This document shows positions 6,678 to 16,717 of a DNA stretch of 21,253 nt, in pieces; within the stretch, counting starts at the first letter, position 1, and every line of letters starts with the position of its first letter. A program made the position numbers and the translations under genes. A model generated the notes under the pieces. The model was not told where the DNA came from. It made no database searches and saw nothing but the letters and a program-made list of their open reading frames with translations. Origin of the DNA: Patescibacteria group bacterium UBA7522 (GTDB lineage Bacteria; Patescibacteriota; CPR2; UBA1875); contig DLNA01000020.1 in NCBI GenBank assembly GCA_002476865.1, positions 1-21,253 of the forward strand. Direction: 5' to 3'.

Positions 6678-9600
6678 TTATTCTTCAACGCTTTTTTCTT
6701 CGGTTGTTTCAATATCGATTATCTCCGGTTTTTCTGGTAACGGTGCAGGGGTTACAATACTTGGATCATATCCTGTACCAACCGGTATTAGTTTTCCAAT
6801 AATCACGTTTTCTTTGAGTCCCCGTAAATAGTCAACTCTACCTTCAATTGAGGCCGAGATTAAAACCCTGTTCGTTTCTTGGAATGAAGCGGCCGAAAGC
6901 CAGCTGTCAGAAGAATGAGAAACCTTGGAAATCGAAAGAAGCAGATTTTCAAATTTAGCAGGTTCTTTACCTTCGCTTTTTACTCTTTCATTCTCCTCGA
7001 CCAAAGATCTTCTTGACACTACATCACCAGTAATAAAGATCGTATCTCCCGGATCTTCAATTCTAGCCCTTGAGAACATCTGTCTGATAATGACCTCCAC
7101 GTGCTTATCGTCGATTGTTTGACCTTGATTGGCATATATCTTCTGAATTTCAAGAGTAATGTAGCGTTGAACGGATTCTTCGCCACAAAGCTCTAGGGCT
7201 TTTTGCAGATTCCAAGAACCTTCAGTTAACTGATCGCCACGCTTAACTTTTTGACCATTTTCAACCAGAATTTTAACTTGCGGAGAGACCAAGTAATCAC
7301 GCATATCGGCCTCTTTTGTTAAAACCATGGTATCGCCTTTAATTTTTATGATGCCATTCGACTTGGCTCTTATTGGACGCTTACCTTCTTTTTCGGCAAT
7401 AATTTCTTTTGCCTCTACAAAAGAATTGTTTTTTACCGCGGCCTTATAGCCCTTGGTGACATATTCCTCTGTTTCAATAAGATTAGAAACAACACTAACT
7501 TTCTTCATCTTTCCAGCATCTTCGATTCTAATAACGCCCTCTATTTCGGCGAGAGCGGCCTCTCCCTTTGGCTTCCTTGCCTCGAAAAGCTCCTGAACGC
7601 GAGGTAGACCCTGTGTAATATCAGCGCCAACAACACCACCAGTGTTTACAGTTCTCATTGTTAGCTGTGTTCCTGGTTCACCAATCGATTGAGCCGCAAT
7701 AATACCAACTGCCGTCCCCATGGCAACAGGGCGACCATTGGCCAAGTCAGAACCATAACAATGTTGACACACACCAAGCTTAGTTTCGCATGCCAAGATT
7801 GAACGTATTTTCACCTCATCGATGTTATTATCGTCAATCACATTAAAAATATTCTCATCAATCAAAACGCCTTTTTGAACGATTACTTCTCCTGTCTTTT
7901 GATTTACAATCTTTTCGGCCGTGTAGCGAGAAATTAACCTTTGAGAAAATTCTTCACCAATTCTTTTTGACTCTTCCCTGGAAACAATTAGATAACCCTT
8001 TGTTTTACAATCTATTTCAGAGATTGTAACTTCCTGAGCAACATCAACTAGTCGTCTTGTTAGGTAGCCGGAATCAGAGGTTCTCAAAGCAGTATCGGAA
8101 AATCCCTTTCTAGTTCCGTGAGTAGAGATAAAAAATTCTAGCGCATCAAGGCCTTCTTTGTAGTTTGATTTGATTGGAAGTTCAATAATTCTTCCCGAAG
8201 CGTTAATCACATTTCCTTTCATACCCGCAATTTGATTTATCTGCTTAATATCGCCTCTGGCGCCACTGTCCTTTGCTAGAGTTAAGAAAGAATTTTGATC
8301 CTGAACTTTTTCCATACTTTCTTGAATTTTGGACTTTGCTTCTTCCCAAACCTTAACGATTAAGGAGTACTTTTCGTCTTCAGTAATAAATCCTTGAAGA
8401 TATTTATCACGGATCTCTAGAACCTTTTTTTCACCTTCTTCAAGAATCGTATTTTTATCGCCCGGAACAGTAGCGTCATCCATAGAAAGAGAAAGTCCCG
8501 AACGAGTTACGAACTTGAAGCCAAGATCCTTCACTCCATCAAGAAAATCGGCTGTAATCTCAGGGCCAAATTTTTCATACAAGTTCTTGATAATTGAAAC
8601 TGTCTTTTTCTTGTTAACTGGCTCATTTATAAAAGGCACTTCTTTCGGTAGCTTCTGGTTGAAGACAACTCGACCGATTGTAGTATCTAGAATTTGACCA
8701 TCAACCCTAACTTTAATTTTGGCTCGAATATGAACGTAGCCAAGATTGTAGAAAGAGATGGCCTCTTCGGGTGAAGAAAAAATCTTACCCTCACCAATTG
8801 CACCCTCTTCCTCTTGAGTCATCCAGTAAATACCAAGTGTCATTTCATGGGACGGCTTAACAACCGGCTCACCGGCGGCCGGTTTTAGCAGATTATGTTT
8901 TGAAAGCATAATCTGCTCCGCTTCGGCTTGCGCCATTCTTGATAGCGGTACGTGAACGGCCATTTGGTCTCCATCAAAGTCGGCGTTATAGGCCTCGCAG
9001 ACCAGAGGATGAAGCTGGATCGCCTTACCTTCAATCAAAACTGGCAAAAACGCCTGAATACCAAGTCGATGAAGGGTTGGGGCACGGTTTAGAAGAACAT
9101 ATTTATTTTCAATTACCTCATCAAGTGCGTCCCAAACCTCGGCACGTCCACGCTCAATCATTCTAGAAGCACTTTTAATGTTGTGAGCGATACCGCTACC
9201 AACTAATTTTGAAATAACAAATGGTTTAAAAAGTTCAAGTGCCATCATCTTTGGCAATCCGCACTGATCCATTCTTAACTCTGGACCAGCAACAATTACA
9301 GAACGACCGGAATAATCGACCCTCTTGCCAAGCAAGTTCTGTCGAAACCTACCCTGCTTACCCTTTAGCATATCAGCGATCGATCGTAGTTTTCTTTTGG
9401 CTTGCGCTTGAGAGGTTTTGTCTCTTCTAGCATTATTATCCAAGAGAGCGTCAACCGACTCCTGAAGCATTCTTTTTTCGTTTCTAATAATGACATCTGG
9501 TGCATCCTGAGCAATTAACTTTTTTAATCGATTGTTGCGATTAATAACACGACGATAAAGATCATTAAGATCGGCTGTTGCAAAACGACCACCATCAAGT

Positions 9601-10499
9601 TGAACCATTGGTCTTAATCCAGGAGGGATAACCGGTAGATTTTTGATGATCATCCATTCCGGACGAATATTAGCCGAAAGAAGTCCTTGAACAATTTTTA
9701 ATCTTTTTAAGGCCTTTTTTCTTTTTTGACCGGTTGAATCATTTATCTCCGCCTCAAGGGATGATTCAAGTTCTTTTAAATCAATCTCTTTTAAAAGATT
9801 TAATATCGCCTCTGTACCAATCTCTGCTTTAAATACTCCGCCAAATTTCATTGAGTATTCACGATACTTTAGTTCAGAAAGAACCTGAAATTTCTGGAGA
9901 GAAGCAAGATCGCTTTTTGCCTCTTTTAGGTATTCTTCAAGCTCAGCGATTCTCTCTTTTCTCTCTTTTTCGTCCTTTATCTCTTTAGCGGCCTCTTTTT
10001 TCTTTTCCTTGAATTCTCCTTCAAGAGATTCTAGAAATTTCTTTTTTTCTTCGTCGTTTACGGAGGTCACAATATAAGAAATAAAATAAACTACTCTTTC
10101 AAGATCACGAACACCCATCCCAAGAATTAAGCCGATTGATGAAGGTACGCCTCTTAAAAACCAAATATGAGTAACAGGCACAGAAAGTTCAATATGGCCC
10201 ATCCTCTCACGGCGAACAACACTTCTGGTCACTTCTACACCACACTTATCACAAACAACACCCTTATGACGTATCTTTTTATATTTACCACAATAACATT
10301 CCCAGTCCTTATCTGGGCCAAAAATTCTTTCGCAAAAAAGACCATCCTTTTCTGGTTTTAACGTTCGATAGTTTATCGTTTCCGGCTTCGTTACCTCTCC
10401 ATGTGACCATTTTTTGATATCTTCTGGCGAGGCGATTGAAATTCTGATTGCGCCAAAATTTTCGGCGTGCTTCTCTTCATTTAGATTATTATTCTTCAT
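6678..10499 (-). CDS. rpoC: DNA-directed RNA polymerase subunit beta'
   Basis: The beta' subunit holds the catalytic magnesium of RNA polymerase. The 1273-aa frame carries the N-terminal zinc site (C68, C70, C83, C86), an unusually charged Glu/Lys-rich coiled-coil segment at about 150-205, and the rudder/bridge region. The active-site motif NADFDGDQM is at 505-513, and the second zinc cluster reads CETKLGVCQHC. It is shorter than the E. coli protein (1407 aa). Its ATG lies inside the last codons of rpoB (11-bp overlap), so the two are translationally coupled. It runs on into rpsL after 28 bp without a terminator. Confidence 0.99.
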   Translation of the reverse strand: MKNNNLNEEKHAENFGAIRISIASPEDIKKWSHGEVTKPETINYRTLKPEKDGLFCERIFGPDKDWECYCGKYKKIRHKGVVCDKCGVEVTRSVVRRERMGHIELSVPVTHIWFLRGVPSSIGLILGMGVRDLERVVYFISYIVTSVNDEEKKKFLESLEGEFKEKKKEAAKEIKDEKERKERIAELEEYLKEAKSDLASLQKFQVLSELKYREYSMKFGGVFKAEIGTEAILNLLKEIDLKELESSLEAEINDSTGQKRKKALKRLKIVQGLLSANIRPEWMIIKNLPVIPPGLRPMVQLDGGRFATADLNDLYRRVINRNNRLKKLIAQDAPDVIIRNEKRMLQESVDALLDNNARRDKTSQAQAKRKLRSIADMLKGKQGRFRQNLLGKRVDYSGRSVIVAGPELRMDQCGLPKMMALELFKPFVISKLVGSGIAHNIKSASRMIERGRAEVWDALDEVIENKYVLLNRAPTLHRLGIQAFLPVLIEGKAIQLHPLVCEAYNADFDGDQMAVHVPLSRMAQAEAEQIMLSKHNLLKPAAGEPVVKPSHEMTLGIYWMTQEEEGAIGEGKIFSSPEEAISFYNLGYVHIRAKIKVRVDGQILDTTIGRVVFNQKLPKEVPFINEPVNKKKTVSIIKNLYEKFGPEITADFLDGVKDLGFKFVTRSGLSLSMDDATVPGDKNTILEEGEKKVLEIRDKYLQGFITEDEKYSLIVKVWEEAKSKIQESMEKVQDQNSFLTLAKDSGARGDIKQINQIAGMKGNVINASGRIIELPIKSNYKEGLDALEFFISTHGTRKGFSDTALRTSDSGYLTRRLVDVAQEVTISEIDCKTKGYLIVSREESKRIGEEFSQRLISRYTAEKIVNQKTGEVIVQKGVLIDENIFNVIDDNNIDEVKIRSILACETKLGVCQHCYGSDLANGRPVAMGTAVGIIAAQSIGEPGTQLTMRTVNTGGVVGADITQGLPRVQELFEARKPKGEAALAEIEGVIRIEDAGKMKKVSVVSNLIETEEYVTKGYKAAVKNNSFVEAKEIIAEKEGKRPIRAKSNGIIKIKGDTMVLTKEADMRDYLVSPQVKILVENGQKVKRGDQLTEGSWNLQKALELCGEESVQRYITLEIQKIYANQGQTIDDKHVEVIIRQMFSRARIEDPGDTIFITGDVVSRRSLVEENERVKSEGKEPAKFENLLLSISKVSHSSDSWLSAASFQETNRVLISASIEGRVDYLRGLKENVIIGKLIPVGTGYDPSIVTPAPLPEKPEIIDIETTEEKSVEE

Positions 10500-13400
10500 C
10501 TGTTGCCTCCTTTATGGCCTCAAACTCATCTATTTGGGCCTCCTTTTCGATATCTATTTTAGGTAAAGTTGCTGCCGCATTTCCCTCAATTAAGCTACTC
10601 TCATCAAGCTCCGAAATACTCTCTTTGTAGCCCTCTTCAATGGCGTCCGTTGCTGACTTTTCTTTTTTTGCGTCTTCTAAAAGATCAATTGAAAGCCCAA
10701 GGCCCTGAAGTTCCTTGACCAGAACGTTAAACGATTCTGGTACTCTCGGCTCACGAATATCATCTCCTTTGATTATTGACTCATATGCCTTTGATCTTCC
10801 CAAGACATCGTCCGATTTGATAGTAAGAATCTCCTGTAGAGTATGAGCTGCACCATAGGCCTCAAGCGCCCAAACCTCCATCTCTCCAAATCTTTGACCA
10901 CCGAACTGGGCCTTACCACCGAGCGGTTGCTGAGTAACCATGGCGTATGATCCAATTGATCTAGCGTGAATTTTGTCATCAACCATATGATGAAGTTTTA
11001 ACATGTAAGTAACACCAACCGTCACTCTTTGATCAAAAGGTTCACCGGTTCGACCGTCGTATAGGACCGATTTTCCGTCTTCTGCCAAACCGGCCGCTTT
11101 TAACTCGGCCTTAATTTGATCTACTTTTGGACCCATGAAAACAGGGGCTGCTACTTTTATACCAAGTGCTCTGGCGGCAAATCCTAGATGCGCCTCTAAA
11201 ACCTGACCAATATTCATACGGGCCGAGACACCAAGTGGATTTAGAACTATATCAACAGGCGTTCCGTCCTCAAGATATGGCATATCCTCAACCGGAGCGA
11301 TTCTAGCAATTACACCCTTGTTTCCATGTCGGCCAGCAATTTTATCACCAACCGTTATCTTTACTAACTTAGCTATCAAAACATCAATCTGCTTGATTAC
11401 GCCCGCTGAGAGTTCATCACCCTTATCTCTTTCTCTGATATTAATTCCAACAACTTTTCCATAAACACCCGGCTGAACTCTTAGCGAAGTGTCCTTCACA
11501 TCTCTGGCTTTTTCCCCAAAGATTGCCCTCAAAAGTCGCTCTTCGGCCGAAAGCTCGGTTTCGCCCTTTGGTGTTATTTTACCGACCAGAATATCTCCCT
11601 GAGAAACTTCGGCTCCAATTCTAACGATTCCTTCCTCGTCAAGATTTCGAAGTGCTTCCTCACCAACGTTAGGAATATCGCGAGTAACCATCTCTGCACC
11701 TAGTTTTGTGTCACGAACGTCGCAAGAGAAAAGTTCTAAATGGACCGAACTATAAACATCCTCTTTCACTAATCTTTCCGAAATAATAATCGCATCTTCA
11801 TAGTTGTATCCGCCAAATGCCATATAGGCAACCAATAGGTTTTTGCCCAAGGATAATTCACCGTTATCTGTTGCCGGTCCATCGACTAAAACGTCACCCT
11901 TTTTTATTTTTTGACCACTTTCGACAACCGGCCTCTGATCAATACAGGTATCGTCGTTAGTTCTTCTGTATTTTTCTAAATCATAGATCTTTTCGCCGCC
12001 CTTATCATATTTTACAATCACCTGAGAACCAGTTGCCGCCGTAACCACGCCGGAACCTTCGGCTAAAATTGTAAAACCAGAGTCCTCAGCAATTTTTGAT
12101 TCAATCCCCGTGCCAACTATTGGTGCCTCTGGACGAATTAACGGAACCGCCTGGCGTTGCATATTGGCAGCCATAAGAGTTCTTTTGCCATCGTCATGCT
12201 CCAAAAACGGCACTAATCCTGAAGCAACCGAAACAGTTTGGACAGAAGCAACATCCATGAAAGAAACTTCATCAACCGAAACTTCGGCCGCTTCACCTTC
12301 TTTTCGGGCTGTAATTAAGTCGTTCTTAAAATATCCGTTTTCATCAATTTCAGTGTTTGCTTGAGCGATAATATAATGCTCCTCCTCATCGGCTGTCATG
12401 TAAACAATTTCACCTGTCACCGTTGGCTTAACTTTTACTTCTTTAAGGTCTTTCTTTTTTGCTAGGCCAGAAGCAATAGTTTTTGTTATTTTGTCGCCCT
12501 TTTTGGCAATACCTGTGATTGTTTCACCCAAAATAAAACCGATGGACGATTTCCCGTCATTTGGCAATAAACGAATAACCTTTCTATAAGGCGTCTCTAA
12601 AAATCCGTAATCGTTAACCCTGGCATAAGAAGCTAAATAGTTTACCAACCCAATGTTAGGACCTTCCGGGGTTTCATTTGGACAGATACGGCCATAATGA
12701 GTTCTGTGAACATCGCGGACATCAAAGCCGGCTCTCTCCTTTGAGAGCCCACCCGGGCCCAAGGCAGATAAACGTCTTTTGTTTACAAGCTCTGAAAGCG
12801 GGTTTGTTTGATCCATAAACTGAGAAAGCTGAGAGCTAGCAAAAAACTCCTTAACAACAGAAGAAATTGGCCGAATATTAATAAGCTGTGAAGGTGTCAC
12901 TGTTTTAGAATCAGCCGTTGACATTTTGTCTTTAATGTTCCTTTCAGCTCTTAAAATACCGACCCGAAAACGCTGCTGAAGAAGCTCCCCAACCGCTCTT
13001 ACTCTCCTGTTGCCAAGATGATCGATATCGGTGGCTAGACCCTGATTAACGTTTCTTCTGATAATCTCCTTAACAATTTCAATAAAATCTTCTCTTTTTA
13101 GAACCCGGTTTTCTTTGGTATTTTTGATATTCTCACCTAAAACCTTGTTCATTCTATAACGACCGACTCTTGAAAGATCGTATTTTTTAAAATCAAAAAA
13201 CATTCCCTCGACAAGCTGTTTTGCGTTTTCTGGAGTTGCAAGATCGCCGGGTCTAATTTTTTTATAAATCTCTACAAATGCTTCTTCGGGAGTTTCGGCT
13301 GGATCTTTTTCTAGTGTTGACTGGATATAATCGTTCTCCTTATCTGTATTAACTTCAGAAAAGGCCTTTTTAATATCGTCGTTTGTTTTAAGTCCAAAAG

Positions 13401-13989
13401 CCCTAAGAAGAGTCGTAACCGGAATCTTTCTTTTTCGGTCAATTTTGGCATAGATAGCTCCATTGCTTGCCGTTTCTAGCTCAAGCCAAGCACCCCGACC
13501 AGGAATAATTTTAGCACCAAAGTATTTATTGCCACTGGCCTCTTCGGCTGTAAAAAACACACCAGCACTTCGAAGAAGCTGGGATATAATAACTCTTTCG
13601 ACACCATTAATAACAAATGTGCCCTGACGAGTCATAATAGGTAGGTCACACAAAAAAACTTCTTGAGTTTTTGATTTCCCGGTTTCTAGGTTTTTAAGAG
13701 TAACCTCAACCTTGAGCGGTGCTTCATAGTTTGCCTTTTTTTCACGAGCAACTTTTTCCGGATATTTTGCATCGTCTAAATAATAGTTCTCAAAATAAAG
13801 CTCGTATTGCGTTTGAGAAAAATCAACGATCGGGCTAATCTCGTCGAGTACTTCTTTAATGCCTTCCTTGATAAACCAATCATAGGACTTGGTTTGGATT
13901 TCGATTAGATTTGGCAGATCTAATACGTTTTGAAGCGGCCGGTAATATTTACGCTTCATGATTTTGGCCATAGAAGAAGTTTGTGGCAT
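10489..13989 (-). CDS. rpoB: DNA-directed RNA polymerase subunit beta
   Basis: The beta subunit of RNA polymerase, 1166 aa against 1342 in E. coli, so it lacks some lineage-specific insertions. Landmarks include the rifampicin pocket (SSQLSQFMDQTNPLSEL followed by VNKRRLSALGPGG), CPNETPEGPN, GRHGNKGV and the C-terminal KLHHMVDDKIHARS region. At the position of E. coli His526 the residue is Asn403 (codon 12781-12783). The start at 13989 gives MPQTSSMAKIMKRKYYRP; later Met codons in this stretch are possible starts. It has its own strong promoter and a leader of about 100 nt, and heads the rpoBC-rpsL-rpsG-fusA unit. Confidence 0.99.
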   Translation of the reverse strand: MPQTSSMAKIMKRKYYRPLQNVLDLPNLIEIQTKSYDWFIKEGIKEVLDEISPIVDFSQTQYELYFENYYLDDAKYPEKVAREKKANYEAPLKVEVTLKNLETGKSKTQEVFLCDLPIMTRQGTFVINGVERVIISQLLRSAGVFFTAEEASGNKYFGAKIIPGRGAWLELETASNGAIYAKIDRKRKIPVTTLLRAFGLKTNDDIKKAFSEVNTDKENDYIQSTLEKDPAETPEEAFVEIYKKIRPGDLATPENAKQLVEGMFFDFKKYDLSRVGRYRMNKVLGENIKNTKENRVLKREDFIEIVKEIIRRNVNQGLATDIDHLGNRRVRAVGELLQQRFRVGILRAERNIKDKMSTADSKTVTPSQLINIRPISSVVKEFFASSQLSQFMDQTNPLSELVNKRRLSALGPGGLSKERAGFDVRDVHRTHYGRICPNETPEGPNIGLVNYLASYARVNDYGFLETPYRKVIRLLPNDGKSSIGFILGETITGIAKKGDKITKTIASGLAKKKDLKEVKVKPTVTGEIVYMTADEEEHYIIAQANTEIDENGYFKNDLITARKEGEAAEVSVDEVSFMDVASVQTVSVASGLVPFLEHDDGKRTLMAANMQRQAVPLIRPEAPIVGTGIESKIAEDSGFTILAEGSGVVTAATGSQVIVKYDKGGEKIYDLEKYRRTNDDTCIDQRPVVESGQKIKKGDVLVDGPATDNGELSLGKNLLVAYMAFGGYNYEDAIIISERLVKEDVYSSVHLELFSCDVRDTKLGAEMVTRDIPNVGEEALRNLDEEGIVRIGAEVSQGDILVGKITPKGETELSAEERLLRAIFGEKARDVKDTSLRVQPGVYGKVVGINIRERDKGDELSAGVIKQIDVLIAKLVKITVGDKIAGRHGNKGVIARIAPVEDMPYLEDGTPVDIVLNPLGVSARMNIGQVLEAHLGFAARALGIKVAAPVFMGPKVDQIKAELKAAGLAEDGKSVLYDGRTGEPFDQRVTVGVTYMLKLHHMVDDKIHARSIGSYAMVTQQPLGGKAQFGGQRFGEMEVWALEAYGAAHTLQEILTIKSDDVLGRSKAYESIIKGDDIREPRVPESFNVLVKELQGLGLSIDLLEDAKKEKSATDAIEEGYKESISELDESSLIEGNAAATLPKIDIEKEAQIDEFEAIKEATDEE

Positions 13990-14098
13990 AAAAAAACGTC
14001 CCTTTCTTTTTATATAAGGGTTAATAAATATTTACGTTGTCGCCGGACTTTTGGACCCCCAGAGTGTAAAAATAATTCCAAAATTTAAAGCAAGAAAA

Positions 14099-14127
14099 AT
14101 ATTAACTGATTTTATCCACAATGTCAA
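14099..14127 (-). promoter_or_regulatory. rpoBC operon promoter
   Basis: Minus-strand consensus TTGACA (14122-14127) and TAATAT (14099-14104), 17 bp apart, between clpP and rpoB. The leader of about 100 nt includes a G-rich stretch (CTCTGGGGGTCC) and could carry regulatory structure, but I recognise no known leader family. Confidence 0.8.
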
Positions 14128-14129
14128 CC

Positions 14130-14146
14130 CTGAAATTTAATTTCAG
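14130..14146 (-). repeat. Inverted repeat after clpP
   Basis: CTGAAAT / ATTTCAG with a 3-nt loop, 5 bp past the clpP stop and directly in front of the rpoBC -35 box. No U-tract follows, so it is at best a weak terminator or an mRNA end-protecting stem. Confidence 0.5.
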
Positions 14147-14151
14147 AGAAT

Positions 14152-14754
14152 TTAAGATTTAGTCGATGAGATAATCTTATCTATCAGGCCATATTTTTTG
14201 GCCTCTTCGGGACTCATAAAAAAGTCCCGCTCCATATCAGTTGCAACCTTGTCACGTTTTTGACCCGAGTGCCTGGACATTACATCAATGATTTTATCTT
14301 TTAGGTAAAGTATCTCCTTGGCCTGAATAGAGATATCAGTTGCCTGACCCTCGGCTCCGCCAAGGGGTTGATGAATCATTACTCTTGAATTTGGCAAAGC
14401 ATAACGTTTGCCCTTTTTACCAGCCGCAAGCAACACCGAAGCACCCGAGGCCGCCATTCCAATACAGATAGTTTGAACATCGGGCTTTATAAACTGAATT
14501 GTGTCATAAATTGCCAAAGTTGAATAAACCACTCCACCGGGCGAATTAATAAAAATCTTTATATCTTTTTTCTCGTCCTCTGCCTCTAAAAATAAAAGCT
14601 GAGCGATTACAATGTTGGCAACATGATCATCTATCGCCGACCCAACAAAGATAATACGATCTTTTAGGAGTCGGGAGTAAATATCATAGGCCCGCTCACC
14701 CAAATTTGTTTGCTCGATAACGGTTGGAATAAGAATTTGATTTTTTGCTTTCAC
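14152..14754 (-). CDS. clpP: ATP-dependent Clp protease proteolytic subunit
   Basis: ClpP is the serine peptidase core of the Clp protease and forms two stacked heptamers fed by an AAA+ unfoldase. The 200-aa frame has the catalytic triad: Ser103 in GMAAS, His128 in MIHQP and Asp177 in MERD. INSPGG (residues 69-74) is the family oxyanion/strand region. The start is GTG with only a weak Shine-Dalgarno match (GAGA). It follows tig by 83 bp, the common tig-clpP pairing, but clpX does not follow: rpoB does. The unfoldase partner must be encoded elsewhere. Confidence 0.97.
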   Translation of the reverse strand: MKAKNQILIPTVIEQTNLGERAYDIYSRLLKDRIIFVGSAIDDHVANIVIAQLLFLEAEDEKKDIKIFINSPGGVVYSTLAIYDTIQFIKPDVQTICIGMAASGASVLLAAGKKGKRYALPNSRVMIHQPLGGAEGQATDISIQAKEILYLKDKIIDVMSRHSGQKRDKVATDMERDFFMSPEEAKKYGLIDKIISSTKS

Positions 14755-14837
14755 CTTGGTCTCACTTTCTATTTCATCTTGATTTTAAAATAAAAATCGC
14801 TAAATGGAAACTGAAAAATATTAATCGAAAAGGAAGA

Positions 14838-16127
14838 CTATTTGCTTACATTAAATTGCCAAAGTTTTTCAACAGTGTTTCTGATTATTATGTTGTTACC
14901 AATTTCGCGACGCCTCTCTGGAGTGTCATAAGCGGCTTTAAGATCTTCAACATTTGTGCCGGGCGTAGCGGTTGCTATTATCTTTTCGATCTCGGAATCT
15001 ATCTCGGCCTCATTAACCTCAATTTTTTCTAATCGAGCCACCTCACCAAGAACTATACCAATCTGAACACGCTTAACGGCCTCCGGCTCCATCTCTTTGT
15101 GGAGCTCCTCTATTGTTTTATTACTCATCTCCAAGAATTTATCCATCGTTAAACCAGAGTGCGAAAGATTGTGCTCTGCCTCATGAACCATACGATGAAT
15201 CTCTTCATCAACTAAAACTTTTGGCGCTTCAATTTTGTTTTCTTTGATTATTGTTTCAATTATTTTCTCTTCCGTCTTGCGTCTAGCAGCTAAATCTTTT
15301 TGTAGGTCAAGTTCTTTGGCAAGCTCTTTTTTTAAAGATTCCAAGCTATCAAGTCCAAAATTTTTTGCAAAATTATCATCAAGAGTTGGCTTTATTTTTT
15401 CAAATGATTTATTAATCTTAATCTTAAATTCTACTTTTTGGCCGGCTAGATTTTTGGCATGATACTCTTTAGGAAAAACAATCTCAAAATTAAATTCCTC
15501 GCCCGTTTTGTGACCAACAATCTTTTCTTCAAACCCTGGAATCATCACATTCGAGCCGAGAACTATAGGATGATTTTTAGATGCACCACCATCAAAAGGA
15601 AGTCCTTTTAGTGTACCCTCAAAGTCAATCTCTACTCTATCACCGTTCTTGACCGCTCTTGAAATTTCTTTTTCCTCGGCATATTTTTCCAAAAGACCCT
15701 CTAGTGCTTCCTTTTTTTCCTTCTCTGTTGCCGAATCAGATTTGAATTTTATTTTTTGATCTTTATATTTTAAACCCTTAATCTCTGGCATAGTTGCCGT
15801 TACTGCCTCAAAAACAAGCTTCTCGCCGGGTATAAATTCCTTTACTTGAACCTGTGGTTGCGAAATAGCGCTCACTTTTTCAGCCAAAATCGCCTCAAAA
15901 TATGCCTCAGGAATTATTTTATCAATCACCTCTGCCCAAAACTGATCTTTGCCGACCTCTTTTTCAATCACAAATTGAGGCGCCTTTCCTGGCCTAAAGC
16001 CGTCGATTTTTAAACGCTTGGAAAGATCCTCGGTTACTATTTTTGTAATCGATTTTAATTTTTCTGCTTCAACAGTAATTTCAAACTTAATCTCCGCTGA
16101 TTTTTTTTCTAAAACTTTGTGAGGCAT
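14838..16127 (-). CDS. tig: Trigger factor, ribosome-associated chaperone and peptidyl-prolyl isomerase
   Basis: Trigger factor meets nascent chains at the ribosome exit tunnel. At 429 aa it has the usual three-part layout. The N-terminal ribosome-binding domain carries the signature GFRPGKAP (43-50). An FKBP-like isomerase domain follows at roughly 155-250 (GDRVEIDFEGTLKGLPFDGG, then a VMIPGFE segment). A helical C-terminal chaperone domain rich in Glu and Lys completes it. The ATG at 16127 has AAGGAGAAGT just upstream. It lies between trxA (93 bp upstream) and clpP, so folding, redox and turnover genes are adjacent. Confidence 0.97.
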   Translation of the reverse strand: MPHKVLEKKSAEIKFEITVEAEKLKSITKIVTEDLSKRLKIDGFRPGKAPQFVIEKEVGKDQFWAEVIDKIIPEAYFEAILAEKVSAISQPQVQVKEFIPGEKLVFEAVTATMPEIKGLKYKDQKIKFKSDSATEKEKKEALEGLLEKYAEEKEISRAVKNGDRVEIDFEGTLKGLPFDGGASKNHPIVLGSNVMIPGFEEKIVGHKTGEEFNFEIVFPKEYHAKNLAGQKVEFKIKINKSFEKIKPTLDDNFAKNFGLDSLESLKKELAKELDLQKDLAARRKTEEKIIETIIKENKIEAPKVLVDEEIHRMVHEAEHNLSHSGLTMDKFLEMSNKTIEELHKEMEPEAVKRVQIGIVLGEVARLEKIEVNEAEIDSEIEKIIATATPGTNVEDLKAAYDTPERRREIGNNIIIRNTVEKLWQFNVSK

Positions 16128-16220
16128 ACTTCTCCTTTATTATCTATTTCCAATTATCGTTTATCGGTTTTAACCCTTCTTGAAAATCTTGAACACAGTT
16201 AAAAGAATACTTCAAATTTA

Positions 16221-16538
16221 TTATGCTTCTTTTGTCATTTTTATTAATGAGTCCCTATCCTGAACACCGGCAACCTGATTAATCACCTTCCCATCCTTAA
16301 AAACGATTAAAGTTGGAATACTCATTACGCCAAATTTCATCGCCGTTTCGCGAGCTTCATCAACATTTAATTTGGCAAATTTAGCATTATCGCCTACCTC
16401 TTTAGCCGCCTCTTCAAAAATCGGCGCCATCATTTGGCAAGGTCCGCACCAGTCCGCATAAAAGTCAACAATCGAAACTCCCTTTGAATCCAATATCTCT
16501 GATTTAAAGTTATTATCGTTTAAAACTATTAGGCCCAT
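16221..16538 (-). CDS. trxA: Thioredoxin
   Basis: A 105-aa classical thioredoxin with the redox motif WCGPC (Cys31 and Cys34) and the cis-proline loop SIPTL (Pro75). It would reduce disulfides in cytosolic proteins, with electrons from a thioredoxin reductase that is not in this window. There is no signal peptide. GAAGGAGG lies five bases before the ATG. The gene starts only 37 bp after the 3' end of tRNA-Leu with no promoter visible between them, so the two are probably one transcript that is cut by tRNA processing. Confidence 0.97.
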   Translation of the reverse strand: MGLIVLNDNNFKSEILDSKGVSIVDFYADWCGPCQMMAPIFEEAAKEVGDNAKFAKLNVDEARETAMKFGVMSIPTLIVFKDGKVINQVAGVQDRDSLIKMTKEA

Positions 16539-16575
16539 AAATCCTCCTTCTTAAAACTATCATTTAAAATATTTT

Positions 16576-16660
16576 TGGTGCGGATGAGAGGACTCGAACC
16601 TCCACGGGTTGCCCCACCAGCTCCTAAGGCTGGCGTGTATACCAATTTCACCACATCCGC
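16576..16660 (-). tRNA. tRNA-Leu, anticodon UAG
   Basis: A complete class II tRNA of 85 nt including an encoded CCA. The acceptor stem GCGGATG pairs with CATCCGC, followed by discriminator A and CCA. The anticodon stem CCAGC/GCTGG holds loop CTTAGGA, which gives anticodon UAG reading CUN leucine codons. The long variable arm (TGGGGCAACCCG) and the T arm with GTTCGAGTC are present. It has its own promoter upstream. Confidence 0.96.
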
Positions 16661-16676
16661 ATATTCGTGCCCTGAA

Positions 16677-16705
16677 ATATTAACAAAAAAAGACCTTTTT
16701 AGCAA
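16677..16705 (-). promoter_or_regulatory. Promoter of tRNA-Leu and trxA
   Basis: Minus-strand TTGCTA (16700-16705) and TAATAT (16677-16682), spacer 17 bp, starting 13 bp past the stop of the RsmD-like gene. Transcription would begin about ten bases before the mature tRNA 5' end. Confidence 0.65.
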
Positions 16706-16717
16706 CAAAACAAAAAG

